From contig NZ_AFGF01000126.1 in the NCBI RefSeq assembly GCF_000219125.1, forward strand, positions 62,001 through 126,000: DNA of 64,000 bases, written 5' to 3'. Position numbers and translations under genes: made by a program. The DNA is from Acetonema longum DSM 6540. GTDB lineage: Bacteria > Bacillota > Negativicutes > Sporomusales > Acetonemataceae. This document shows, piece by piece, positions 54,666-63,578 of the stretch. Position 1 is the stretch's first letter, and every line of letters begins with the position of its first letter. The notes below the pieces were generated by a model that saw nothing but the letters and a program-made list of their open reading frames with translations, was not told the DNA's origin and made no database searches.

Positions 54666-55598
54666 ATGCGCACGATTTTTATGGGAACGCCGGACTTTGC
54701 GGTTCCCTGTTTAGAACGATTGATCAGCGAAGGCCATGAGGTGGTTTGTGTCGTCACTCAGCCTGATAGGCCGAAAGGAAGAGGCCGTGTGCTGGCTGCT
54801 CCGCCGGTGAAAGAAACGGCTGCTGCCCATCAAATTCCAGTGCTTCAGCCAGAGAGAATCCGCAATGATCAGTTCATTACGCAATTGGCGGCATTGCGGC
54901 CAGAAGTGATTGTGGTGGTGGCTTTTGGTCAGCTACTGCCTAAATCGCTCTTGGATCTGCCGCCTTTAGGCTGTATCAATGTGCATGCCTCTTTATTGCC
55001 AAGATACCGTGGGGCCGCTCCGATTCACTGGGCGGTCATCAACGGAGAGCCGGTTACCGGTGTGACTACCATGTATATGGACGCAGGCATGGATACCGGC
55101 GATATAATTTTATCGGATACCACAACCATAACAGCTGATCAGACTACGGGCGAACTGTATGAGGTATTAAAATTGCAGGGTGCGGAACTTCTGGCAAAAA
55201 CCATGCAGGCCATCCGGAGCGGAACGGCGCCTCGCAAGCCTCAGGACCATGATTTGGCCACCTACGCGCCGCTCTTAACCCGGGAAGTGGAACGGGTTAA
55301 TTGGAAACAGTCAGCTGCCGTCGTGCATAACCTGATACGGGGTCTTAATCCCTGGCCGGGCGCTTACTGTCTCTACCAGGGCAAAATCTTTAAACTCTGT
55401 CGGACCAGAATCAGCGGCAGTGAAGACACCGGCAAAGAGCCGGGGACTATTATTGCACTCAGCGACTACGGCGTTATCGTGCAAACAGGCCGTGGCACAG
55501 TAGAACTTCTTGAGCTCCAGCCTGAGTGCCGCAAAAAAATGAATGCGCGCGACTGTGCGGGTGGATATTGCCTTTCGGTCGGCGAAGTTTTTGATTAG
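54666..55598 (+). CDS. fmt: Methionyl-tRNA formyltransferase
   Basis: Formylates initiator Met-tRNA. 310 residues. Signatures: FMGTPDFAVPCLERL, NVHASLLPRYRGAAPIHWA and the MDTGDIIL segment; C-terminal tRNA-binding domain. ATG with AAGGGGA 9 bases upstream. The frame is open from 54627 but that part lies inside def. Confidence 0.97.
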   Translation: MRTIFMGTPDFAVPCLERLISEGHEVVCVVTQPDRPKGRGRVLAAPPVKETAAAHQIPVLQPERIRNDQFITQLAALRPEVIVVVAFGQLLPKSLLDLPPLGCINVHASLLPRYRGAAPIHWAVINGEPVTGVTTMYMDAGMDTGDIILSDTTTITADQTTGELYEVLKLQGAELLAKTMQAIRSGTAPRKPQDHDLATYAPLLTREVERVNWKQSAAVVHNLIRGLNPWPGAYCLYQGKIFKLCRTRISGSEDTGKEPGTIIALSDYGVIVQTGRGTVELLELQPECRKKMNARDCAGGYCLSVGEVFD

Positions 55599-55609
55599 AG
55601 GTGGAACTA

Positions 55610-56374
55610 ATGTTTGAGGTAGTATCGCGCCCCAGAAAACGTCTCTTTTTGGCTCTGATTCTAAGCAGTCTGCTGTTAGCCTGCCTGTCAACCTATGGCA
55701 TTTGGAAAGTAAGCATTCCTGGATTGTCCAATATCAGCGCCTATCTGCCATTTCTGCTGGGCATGCTGCTGGTAGCAGTTGCCCTTGCCATTACCGCCGG
55801 AGTCGCTGGCATCATTCTGGCTATTATAGGCTGGCCAACCCTGGGAGTATTCCAGGGATTAGCCTGGTCGGCTATCAACCTGTTATTTCCTTTGGCAATC
55901 ATGCTGGGTAAGATTTTCGATATTGAAAAGGAACGCATCGAGCGCTCGTTTATTGAAGTCAGCAACCATTTGGTAAAACAAAAGAGAGTCCGGGTAAAAC
56001 CGGAACAACTGCTGATACTTACCCCCCATTGCATCCAGCTGGATACCTGTCCCCATAAAATCACCCGCCAGATAGGAAACTGCAAAAAATGCGGCCAGTG
56101 TCAGGTAGGGGAGATTTTAACCCTGACAGAATCCATGGGCGTTCATTTTGCCATTGCAACGGGAGGAACGCTGGCCAGACAGGTGATTAAGCAATTGCGC
56201 CCCAAGGCAGTGTTGGCTATTGCCTGTGAACGGGATTTGACCAGCGGTATTCAGGACGTTTTTCCCTTGCCGGTTATCGGCGTTTTAAACCAACGTCCCT
56301 TTGGCCCTTGCTGCAATACCAGGGTCGATATAGCGGAGGTAAAGCGGGCGATTGAACAATTTATTCAAGTATGA
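55610..56374 (+). CDS. DUF116-family membrane-bound Cys-rich protein
   Basis: 254 residues. Two to three N-terminal hydrophobic segments (about 13-100) precede a cytoplasmic DUF116 domain rich in cysteines: LTPHCIQLDTCPHKI, CKKCGQC, AIACERDL and GPCCNT. The Cys spacing suggests an iron-sulfur or other metal site; this is inference. Function unknown. The gene sits between fmt and rsmB in many anaerobic Firmicutes. ATG with AGAGGTGG upstream; GTG 55601 is the alternative. Confidence 0.86.
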   Translation: MFEVVSRPRKRLFLALILSSLLLACLSTYGIWKVSIPGLSNISAYLPFLLGMLLVAVALAITAGVAGIILAIIGWPTLGVFQGLAWSAINLLFPLAIMLGKIFDIEKERIERSFIEVSNHLVKQKRVRVKPEQLLILTPHCIQLDTCPHKITRQIGNCKKCGQCQVGEILTLTESMGVHFAIATGGTLARQVIKQLRPKAVLAIACERDLTSGIQDVFPLPVIGVLNQRPFGPCCNTRVDIAEVKRAIEQFIQV

Positions 56375-56403
56375 AACAGAGGAGCGGTGGTGGCGGTGAT
56401 TCC

Positions 56404-57756
56404 ATGAATGCCCGAGAAGCAGCCTTATTAGTCATTCAGGATATTGAACAAAACCAGGCTTATGCCAACATTGCCTTAGCGAAAGCGATTGAGCGGCAGA
56501 CCTTATCCAACCAAGACCGGCGGTTTATGACGGAATTAGTCTATGGGACCGTAAAGGCGCAGAATACGCTGAACTGGCTATTGTCCCATTACTGCAGCCG
56601 TTCTCTTGATAAAATTTCACCCGTTATCAGAAACATACTGCGGATGGGCATCTATCAATTATTTTTTTTAGACAGAATTCCTGTTTCGGCTGCCTGTAAT
56701 CAGGCCGTGGAATTGACTAAAAAGTACGGCCATGCCGGAACGGTTAAATTTGTGAATGCTGTACTGCGTAACGCCGCCAGAACGCTGGACAAGCCGGTAT
56801 ATCCCGACCCGGCAAACCATCCGGATCAGTATCTCTCGCTGCGTTATTACCATCCGGAATGGATGATTGAACGCTGGCTGACTCGTTATGGCTTTGCGTT
56901 TTGCGAAGAACTTTGTGCCAGCAATAACCTGACGCCGCCGCTGAGTCTTCGCACCAATACTTTAAAAATCAGCCGGGATGATTTGCTGGACCGGCTGACA
57001 GCCGAACAGGCGACAGCGACTCCCTCAGACTGGACGCCAGAAGGTTTGGTCTGCACCGAGCATCCTGCGTTGGCTTCAATGCCATCCTTGCAGGAAGGGT
57101 TATTCCAGGTCCAGGATGAAAGCTCCATGCTGGTGGCCCATGTGCTTGGGCCCCAGCCGGGAGAATTTATTATTGATGCCTGCGGTGCTCCCGGCGGTAA
57201 AAGCACGCATATTGCTGCCCTGATGAACAACAGCGGCAAAGTTTTAGCCACCGATCTTTATGAGCATAAGCTGGCTCTCATTCGGGAGAATGCAAAGCGA
57301 TTAGGCATTCATTGCCTAGAAACCAGACAAATGGATGCAGTAAAGTTAAATTCTTTGTACAAAAATCAAGCGGACCGGGTTCTGGTGGATGCCCCTTGTT
57401 CCGGGCTGGGGGTACTGCGGCGCAAACCGGATTCCCGCTGGCGCAAAAACGAAAAACTGCTGCGTGCATTGCCGGATTTACAATCGGCAATTTTACACAG
57501 CAGCGCTGATTGCGTCAAGCCCGGCGGTATTCTGGTATACAGCACCTGCACCATTGAACCGGAGGAAAACCAGGATGTTGTGAATGGATTTTTGGCGTCA
57601 CGCCGTGATTTTGTCTTGGAACATGCAGGCCGGCTGATGCCTGTGCCGCGACCGGAACAACCGGAAAAAATGATGCAATTGTTTCCCCATATTGACGGCG
57701 TTGATGGCTTTTTCATCGCGCGGTTGCGCAGGGTGGGAGATAGAGCCGATGACTAA
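56404..57756 (+). CDS. rsmB: 16S rRNA m5C967 methyltransferase RsmB
   Basis: SAM-dependent rRNA cytosine methyltransferase with an N-terminal NusB-like domain (NAREAALLVIQDIEQNQAYANIAL) and a Rossmann catalytic domain (DACGAPGGKSTHIAALM; catalytic Cys in VDAPCSGLGVLRRKPD and the STCTIEPEENQ motif). About 450 residues. ATG at 56404 preferred for the family N-terminus; ATG 56371, overlapping DUF116, would add 11 residues. Confidence 0.95.
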   Translation: MNAREAALLVIQDIEQNQAYANIALAKAIERQTLSNQDRRFMTELVYGTVKAQNTLNWLLSHYCSRSLDKISPVIRNILRMGIYQLFFLDRIPVSAACNQAVELTKKYGHAGTVKFVNAVLRNAARTLDKPVYPDPANHPDQYLSLRYYHPEWMIERWLTRYGFAFCEELCASNNLTPPLSLRTNTLKISRDDLLDRLTAEQATATPSDWTPEGLVCTEHPALASMPSLQEGLFQVQDESSMLVAHVLGPQPGEFIIDACGAPGGKSTHIAALMNNSGKVLATDLYEHKLALIRENAKRLGIHCLETRQMDAVKLNSLYKNQADRVLVDAPCSGLGVLRRKPDSRWRKNEKLLRALPDLQSAILHSSADCVKPGGILVYSTCTIEPEENQDVVNGFLASRRDFVLEHAGRLMPVPRPEQPEKMMQLFPHIDGVDGFFIARLRRVGDRADD

Positions 57757-58786
57757 ACCTAATATTTACGGTCTGTTTCTTCCGGAACTAAAGGAAAAAA
57801 TGACGGAGCTGGGTATTGAATCCTATCGCGGCGCTCAAATTGCCGAATGGATTTATAAAAGAGGCGTTAAGGATTTTAACCTTATGTCCAATCTGCCACA
57901 GAGGCAGCGCCAATTGCTGCAGGAACATTTTTATATTTGTACGCCTGAGATCCTGGGAGAGCAGCATTCTGCCGACAGTCAGACCAGCAAGCTGTTAATG
58001 GCCTTTGAGGATTCTGCTGCGATAGAGACGGTGCTGATGCGCCAGTCCTATGGCAACAGCGTGTGCGTTTCTACTCAGGTTGGCTGCGCCATGGGATGCG
58101 CTTTTTGCGCTTCCACGCTCCATGGCTTTTCCCGCAATCTTTCCGGCGGCGAGATTCTGGCTCAGGTCCTCTATCTGAATGAATGGCTGCAGTCTGAAGA
58201 AGAAAAAGTAGATTCCATTGTGATTATGGGAATTGGCGAACCCTTGGCAAATTATCACGAGGTTCTGCGTTTTATCAAGCTGTGCCATGAACCATACTGC
58301 CTGAACATGAGCTATCGAAATATAACCCTGTCTACTTCCGGTTTAGTGCCAGCTATTCGTCAATTGGCGGAAGAAAAAATCCCCATTACCCTGGCCATCT
58401 CGCTGCACGCAGCCAATGATGCCCTCCGTTCCCAGCTGATGCCGGTGAATCATACCTACCCCATAGAACAATTGCTTAGCGCCGCTGATTATTACGCGGA
58501 CCAAACCAGCAGAAGGGTGACCTATGAATATCTTTTGATTGCCGGTATCAATGATACAATGCAACATGCAAAAGAACTGGCCGGGCTGCTCCATAAACGC
58601 CTGGCAGCGGTGAACCTGATTCCGGTAAATTCCGTGTTGGAGCGAGGCTGGGCACGTCCTGCCGATAAAAAAATCCGGGAATTTGAGGCCGCCCTAAAAA
58701 CCTTCGGAGTCAATGTGACCGTCCGGCGGGAAATGGGGGCGGACATCAGCGCTGCCTGCGGGCAGTTGCGCAACAAGCGGCTGTAA
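57749..58786 (+). CDS. rlmN: Dual-specificity RNA methyltransferase RlmN
   Basis: Radical-SAM enzyme methylating C2 of A2503 in 23S rRNA and A37 in some tRNAs. 345 residues. Cluster motif CAMGCAFCAST (C-x3-C-x2-C), SAM motif MGIGEPLANY, and the catalytic Cys near the end in ADISAACGQL. The ATG overlaps the rsmB stop by 8 bases. Order rsmB-rlmN then PP2C/kinase agrees with Bacillus yloM-yloN-prpC. Confidence 0.96.
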   Translation: MTKPNIYGLFLPELKEKMTELGIESYRGAQIAEWIYKRGVKDFNLMSNLPQRQRQLLQEHFYICTPEILGEQHSADSQTSKLLMAFEDSAAIETVLMRQSYGNSVCVSTQVGCAMGCAFCASTLHGFSRNLSGGEILAQVLYLNEWLQSEEEKVDSIVIMGIGEPLANYHEVLRFIKLCHEPYCLNMSYRNITLSTSGLVPAIRQLAEEKIPITLAISLHAANDALRSQLMPVNHTYPIEQLLSAADYYADQTSRRVTYEYLLIAGINDTMQHAKELAGLLHKRLAAVNLIPVNSVLERGWARPADKKIREFEAALKTFGVNVTVRREMGADISAACGQLRNKRL

Positions 58787-58806
58787 TCGCCGAAACTGGC
58801 AATATT

Positions 58807-58836
58807 TTGACTTAAAGCCGCTATTGAGTATATAAT
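58807..58836 (+). promoter_or_regulatory. Promoter of the fhaA-prkC cassette
   Basis: TTGACT (58807-58812), 18-base spacer, TATAAT (58831-58836), 38 bases before the fhaA ATG. Confidence 0.8.
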
Positions 58837-58873
58837 AGCATCAGGAATTATATATTCTGGAGTGAACAACCTC

Positions 58874-59659
58874 ATGAAATTGAACCGGTTTGATAAATTG
58901 AACCTTAACCAGCTCGAAAATTTTTTTGAAAAACATATTGAAGGTTTTTTTGAAAAGAAATTGTCCAGCGAATTGCAGCCGGTGGAAATTGCCAAGCACA
59001 TGGCCCGGTCCATGGATAATGCCAAAATGGTGGGTGTTTCAAATCTTTATGTCCCTAATTCCTATACTGTCTATTTGAGCCAAGTGGATTTTGAACGACT
59101 GAGTCCCTATATTTCCGAACTTCGCCAGGAATTACACCAGTATCTGGCGGAATACTCCCGGAAAAAAAATTATACTTTTGCGGGTCAACTGAAAATGGAG
59201 GTAGCCCTTGATCCTGTGCTGTCTCTTGGCCAGTGCCGGATTGAGAACCAATTCGCCGAGCCTGAGCCGACCACAGAGCCGCCCGCGCCGGAAGAGGCCG
59301 ATAATGATTTTTCCGATACGAAGGTTTTTCCTAAGCTATCCGTAGCTGAGCCTAACCGGCAGGTTGTCATAGCGGGGTTGTTGACGGTTATTGACGGTTT
59401 GGATAAGGGGTTGTTTGCAGATATTGCCAGACAAAGGGTGAATATCGGCCGCCTGGAGAGCAATGAACTGCCATTGACCGATATGAATGCATCCAGATTG
59501 CACGCTTATATCATTTTGGAGGAAGGAAAACATGTCCTGAATGATGCCAAAAGCCTGAACGGCACATATATCAACGAGCATCGGATTGTTAGAAAAGTGT
59601 TAGCTTCAGGTGATAGAATTAAGCTGGGCAATACCATAATATTGTATGAGGTGAAATAA
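58874..59659 (+). CDS. fhaA: FhaA-like protein: DUF3662 domain plus C-terminal FHA domain
   Basis: 261 residues. N-terminal DUF3662 (about 1-115: LENFFEKHIEGFFEKKLSSELQPVEIAKHMARSMDNA in pieces, VPNSYTVYLS), acidic linker with a possible phospho-site (DTKVFPKL), and FHA domain (about 180-261; NIGRLESNELPLTD, SRLHAYIILE, LNGTYINEHRI). FhaA of mycobacteria binds phosphorylated partners in the PBP/RodA-kinase cluster. ATG 58874 is 11 bases after GGAG; a GTG at 58862 is possible. Confidence 0.92.
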   Translation: MKLNRFDKLNLNQLENFFEKHIEGFFEKKLSSELQPVEIAKHMARSMDNAKMVGVSNLYVPNSYTVYLSQVDFERLSPYISELRQELHQYLAEYSRKKNYTFAGQLKMEVALDPVLSLGQCRIENQFAEPEPTTEPPAPEEADNDFSDTKVFPKLSVAEPNRQVVIAGLLTVIDGLDKGLFADIARQRVNIGRLESNELPLTDMNASRLHAYIILEEGKHVLNDAKSLNGTYINEHRIVRKVLASGDRIKLGNTIILYEVK

Positions 59660-60127
59660 TTGCATCCGAAAAATTTTCAGGTGCTGACAGTCGTTCTCCA
59701 GTACAGTCTTTTGGCATTCATTCTTTATTTTCTGTTTCGCACGATCCAAGTGATCCAGCAGGATATTTCGCAGCGAAATTATGAAAAACACTATAGCTCT
59801 CACGCCGGGAACATCAGCCAGACTAAGAGCAGGCAGTCGGTATTGAAAATACTGGAACGAGGACAATTTGCCCCGGGCATCGCTGCGATTCCGATACAGG
59901 AGGAGATTAGCATTGGTCGGGGGCCGGAAAACAACGTGGTGATTCCGGAAGCTGTCGTTTCCCATGAACATGCCTGTATTTCCAGGCGTAAACAAGAGTA
60001 TTGGCTGACCGACCTGAGCAGCACCAATGGAACATATTATAACGGTATGTTGCTTAGCGGTGATGTTTTACTGAAACATCAGGATATAATAAAAGTAGGA
60101 TCGACAACGTTTCGGTTTGAGGAGTGA
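59660..60127 (+). CDS. fhaB: Membrane-anchored FHA-domain protein (FhaB-like)
   Basis: 155 residues. One membrane segment (about 7-26: FQVLTVVLQYSLLAFILYFL), then an FHA domain (about 80-155) with SIGRGPENNVVIPEAVVSHEHACIS and STNGTYYNG, the phosphothreonine-binding core. TTG start directly after the fhaA stop, sharing the GAGGTG site. In mycobacteria the equivalent binds kinase-phosphorylated partners in wall synthesis. Confidence 0.9.
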   Translation: MHPKNFQVLTVVLQYSLLAFILYFLFRTIQVIQQDISQRNYEKHYSSHAGNISQTKSRQSVLKILERGQFAPGIAAIPIQEEISIGRGPENNVVIPEAVVSHEHACISRRKQEYWLTDLSSTNGTYYNGMLLSGDVLLKHQDIIKVGSTTFRFEE

Positions 60128-60134
60128 AATCGGC

Positions 60135-60878
60135 TTGCAGGCTTACGGGAAATCCCATGTAGGGTTAGTTCGAACGACAAACGAAGACGGTTTTTTACTG
60201 GACTTACCCAATCTGTTTGTAGTAGCTGATGGCATGGGAGGACATGCTGCCGGGGAAATTGCAAGCAGATTGGCCGTTGACACTTTTGCCGGCTTTGTCA
60301 GGGCCAATATCGGCCTGGACGGCCCGTTAAAAGTGATGCACCAGGCTTTTAAGCAGGCGAATACGGCTATTTATGACCAGTCTCAGGCTTATCCGGAATA
60401 TCAGGGTATGGGAACGACCATGACGGCCGTCTATATCAATGCCGGGCAGGCCTACTGGGTTCATGCCGGCGATAGCCGTTTATACCTCGTCCACAAGGCA
60501 CGATTGATTCAAATCACCGAAGATCATTCCCTGGTAGGAGAACTTGTGCGCAACCACTCCATTACCAAGGAGGAAGCCTTGGTTCATCCCCAGCGTAACA
60601 TATTGACCCGGGCACTGGGAACAAGCGAATATGTTGATATTGATACCGGAAGTCTTGCCCTGGAAAATCAAGATTTGTTACTTCTGTGTACAGACGGGTT
60701 AACCAATATGATTCGGGAAGACGATATTTTAGAAATTGTAAAATCTGGGCTTGACAATCAGGACACCGGTGTGAAATATTGCGTGGATGAACTGATCGTC
60801 CAGGCTAATCTGGCAGGCGGACTGGATAATATAACAGCGATACTGATCAAACATGAGAGTGATGATTCAGGCCTATGA
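60135..60878 (+). CDS. prpC: PP2C-family Ser/Thr protein phosphatase (PrpC/Stp)
   Basis: Reverses the Ser/Thr kinase. 247 residues with PP2C motifs: VRTTNEDGFLL, VVADGMGGHAAGE (metal Asp), HAGDSRLYLV, LLCTDGLTNM and GGLDNITAILI (metal Asp). TTG at 60135 preferred, 10 bases after GAGGAG; the TTG 60117 is inside that site. Overlaps ftsW by 4 bases. Confidence 0.94.
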   Translation: MQAYGKSHVGLVRTTNEDGFLLDLPNLFVVADGMGGHAAGEIASRLAVDTFAGFVRANIGLDGPLKVMHQAFKQANTAIYDQSQAYPEYQGMGTTMTAVYINAGQAYWVHAGDSRLYLVHKARLIQITEDHSLVGELVRNHSITKEEALVHPQRNILTRALGTSEYVDIDTGSLALENQDLLLLCTDGLTNMIREDDILEIVKSGLDNQDTGVKYCVDELIVQANLAGGLDNITAILIKHESDDSGL

Positions 60879-62152
60879 ACCGTATACATACAGGTACTTC
60901 TTTATTGCTGATCAACAGTCTGGTGCTGCCGTTAGGAATCTTAGCGGTAAGCACAGCCTTGGGAGGCGTCAATTATCAGGAAGTCTTAGCCTGCCTGACC
61001 TTAGTTGTCTCATGGTGGCTTGTGCAGGCAGGATTAGATCGGGCAGGATATGAGGGTGACCCTCTGTTTTATCCCATTGCAGCCTTATTATCCTCTATCG
61101 GTTTAATTTTTACCCTGCGGTTGAAGCCTGAACTGTATTATGTACAGTTATTGTGGTGTTTAGCCGGAGCGATGTTATTCCTCATACCGGTCTGGTGGCG
61201 CAGCAGGATATCCTTGCTGCTCCGTTATAAATATATTGCCGGGATTTTAGGGATCCTTTTATTGCTGTCCACCTTGCTGTTTGGTACAGAAATAGGAGGA
61301 AACAAAAACTGGATCTTATTAGGTTCCCTGCGATTCCAGCCTTCAGAGTTTGCCAAATTGCTGATCGTTCTATATTTAGCCGCTTATCTCAGTGAACACT
61401 GGGGAGTTTTAAGTTATGCCACGAGAAAGTGGGGGCCTTTTATCCTGCCTCATGTACGATTTGCAGCGCCGTTTCTTATTGTCTGGATGATCGCTATGCT
61501 GGTTCTGGTGCTGCAGCGTGACCTAGGAGCCGCACTGCTTTATTTCGGAACAGTGATAGGTATGGTGTTTATCGCCAGCGGTCAGACAGCCTATGTAGCA
61601 TATGCATCCGGGTTCTTTCTCATAGGGTCGTTGTTAGTTTATCGATTGTTTCCCCATGTGCGGACCAGACTGGACATCTGGCTTAATCCCTGGACAGATC
61701 CTAACGGCGCTGGTTATCAGACCGTTCAATCCCTTTTTGCTCTTGGCTCGGGAGGAATTATCGGCAGCGGAATTTCTTTCGGTTATCCCTGGTTTATACC
61801 GGAGGTACATACCGATTTTATCTTTGCGGCTATCGGCGAGGAACTTGGTCTGGTGGGAACCGGCTGCATTCTATTACTCTATATTATCCTGATCTACCGC
61901 GCCTTGCGCAATTCTATCTATATCAACGGTGACCGTAACAGTGACAACGAAATGATCTTCCGGTCTATACTAGGATCCGGCTTAGCTCTTTTTTTCGGAT
62001 TACAGACCATTATCATCATAGGAGGCGTTGTTAACCTTTTGCCGTTAACCGGCGTCACCTTACCTTTTGTCAGTTATGGAGGTAGTTCTATGATCTCAAA
62101 TTACATTCTTCTTGGTACATTGGCTGCCCTTTCATCTCCTGGGGAGCAATAA
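60875..62152 (+). CDS. ftsW: FtsW/RodA/SpoVE-family lipid II polymerase
   Basis: SEDS peptidoglycan glycosyltransferase, integral membrane, about ten segments in 425 residues. Family blocks: NKNWILLGSLRFQPSEFAKL, LVLQRDLGAALLYFG, AIGEELGLVG and FVSYGGSSMISNYI. Paired with the transpeptidase gene 6 bases downstream, the usual SEDS-class B PBP partnership. Septal versus side-wall role is not fixed by sequence. Confidence 0.94.
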   Translation: MNRIHTGTSLLLINSLVLPLGILAVSTALGGVNYQEVLACLTLVVSWWLVQAGLDRAGYEGDPLFYPIAALLSSIGLIFTLRLKPELYYVQLLWCLAGAMLFLIPVWWRSRISLLLRYKYIAGILGILLLLSTLLFGTEIGGNKNWILLGSLRFQPSEFAKLLIVLYLAAYLSEHWGVLSYATRKWGPFILPHVRFAAPFLIVWMIAMLVLVLQRDLGAALLYFGTVIGMVFIASGQTAYVAYASGFFLIGSLLVYRLFPHVRTRLDIWLNPWTDPNGAGYQTVQSLFALGSGGIIGSGISFGYPWFIPEVHTDFIFAAIGEELGLVGTGCILLLYIILIYRALRNSIYINGDRNSDNEMIFRSILGSGLALFFGLQTIIIIGGVVNLLPLTGVTLPFVSYGGSSMISNYILLGTLAALSSPGEQ

Positions 62153-62158
62153 GCTACG

Positions 62159-63559
62159 ATGCATCATATCAGCAAAAATACCAAAAAAGTCGCTTATTTT
62201 ATCCTGACAGCCATGGTGATTCTCTTAGCATATGTTGTATATCTGCAGGCAGTGAGAGGGTATGAACTGAGTACTCATGCCTTAAATAAAAGATCAACAC
62301 AGCTTAGTCAGCGTGTCGCCAGGGGCAATATTCAGGATAAAAACGGAGCGGTTTTGGCCTCCAGTGAACGAACGTCAGATCATACGTATGTCCGGCATTA
62401 TCCGTACGGGCCGATTGCCGCATTCATAACCGGTTATTACAGCGCAAAACTGGGTAAGACGGCCATTGAGAGCCGTTATGACGGCTATTTATCAGGCATG
62501 GTCAGCCCAGAACGCCATTGGGGCGCGCTTTCCAATCTTTTGGCAGGCAGTGAGGGCAATACCGTCTGGACTACAATTGATGCCGGGCTGCAGAATGAGG
62601 CGTATCGGGCGCTGGGCAGTCATCGCGGCGCAGTTATTGTCCTTGATCCGCGCAGCGGTGCTATTTTAGCGATGGTCAGCAAGCCGGGATTTGATCCTAA
62701 TGGGATTGAAAAACAGTGGGATACTATTTCTAAGGCGGAAAACGGGATGCTGTTGAACCGGGTTGTACAAGGACTGTATCCCCCCGGATCAATCATGAAA
62801 ATAGTTGTAGCCGAAGCGGCTTTATCCAATAAAGTTGCTGACTTGAAAACTGATTTTGTCTGTGAAGGATCCCTGAGCATTCCTCCGGACTATGTCTTAT
62901 ACGAATCAAACCATCAGGTCCACGGAAAATTGCACCTGCAGGAAGCATTAGCCTACTCCTGCAATGTTACCTTTGGCAGTTTGGCTCTTAAACTGGGGCG
63001 GACGCGTATGGCCAAAACTTTTGAACGATACGGTTTTCACCGGAATTTGACCGAACTGGATCAGGGTAAGAGTCATCTGCCCGAGTTTCAGCAACTGGGG
63101 GATGGAGACCTGGCCCAAACAGGAATCGGACAAGGACCGCTTTTGGTCACGCCGTTGCATATGGTTATGGCAACGGCCGCTATTGCCAATCATGGGGTGA
63201 CTATGAAACCTTATCTGGTGTCAAAGGTAACATCACCGCAGCAGGAAATCAGATTTGAACATAAAAATGAAGTCTGGGCCAAGGTAACCACAAAAGATAT
63301 CGCCATGCAAGTGAATGGCATGATGGTTGCCGCAGTTGAGAAGGGAACAGCTAGTCGAGCGCGAATTTCTTCAGTTAAGGTTGCAGGTAAAACCGGTACG
63401 GCTGAAAATCCCCATGGTGCGTCCCATGCATGGTTTGTGGGTTTCGCACCGGCTGATGATCCCCGGATAGCTATTGCTGTTATTGCTGAAAACGCCGGTG
63501 CAGGGGGGACGGTGGCAACGCCAATTGCGCGTCAAGTTATACTGCAAGCTTTAAAATAA
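62159..63559 (+). CDS. pbpA: Class B penicillin-binding protein (PbpA type transpeptidase)
   Basis: D,D-transpeptidase cross-linking peptidoglycan, partner of the SEDS protein. 466 residues with one N-terminal anchor (about 8-30), dimerisation region (RGNIQDKNGAVLASS) and transpeptidase domain with SxxK in PGSIMK, SxN in YSCN and KTG in GKTGTAE. Its size and place resemble mycobacterial PbpA, which is under Ser/Thr-kinase control. No PASTA repeats. Confidence 0.93.
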   Translation: MHHISKNTKKVAYFILTAMVILLAYVVYLQAVRGYELSTHALNKRSTQLSQRVARGNIQDKNGAVLASSERTSDHTYVRHYPYGPIAAFITGYYSAKLGKTAIESRYDGYLSGMVSPERHWGALSNLLAGSEGNTVWTTIDAGLQNEAYRALGSHRGAVIVLDPRSGAILAMVSKPGFDPNGIEKQWDTISKAENGMLLNRVVQGLYPPGSIMKIVVAEAALSNKVADLKTDFVCEGSLSIPPDYVLYESNHQVHGKLHLQEALAYSCNVTFGSLALKLGRTRMAKTFERYGFHRNLTELDQGKSHLPEFQQLGDGDLAQTGIGQGPLLVTPLHMVMATAAIANHGVTMKPYLVSKVTSPQQEIRFEHKNEVWAKVTTKDIAMQVNGMMVAAVEKGTASRARISSVKVAGKTGTAENPHGASHAWFVGFAPADDPRIAIAVIAENAGAGGTVATPIARQVILQALK

Positions 63560-63578
63560 GAGATAAGGGGGTGAAACC

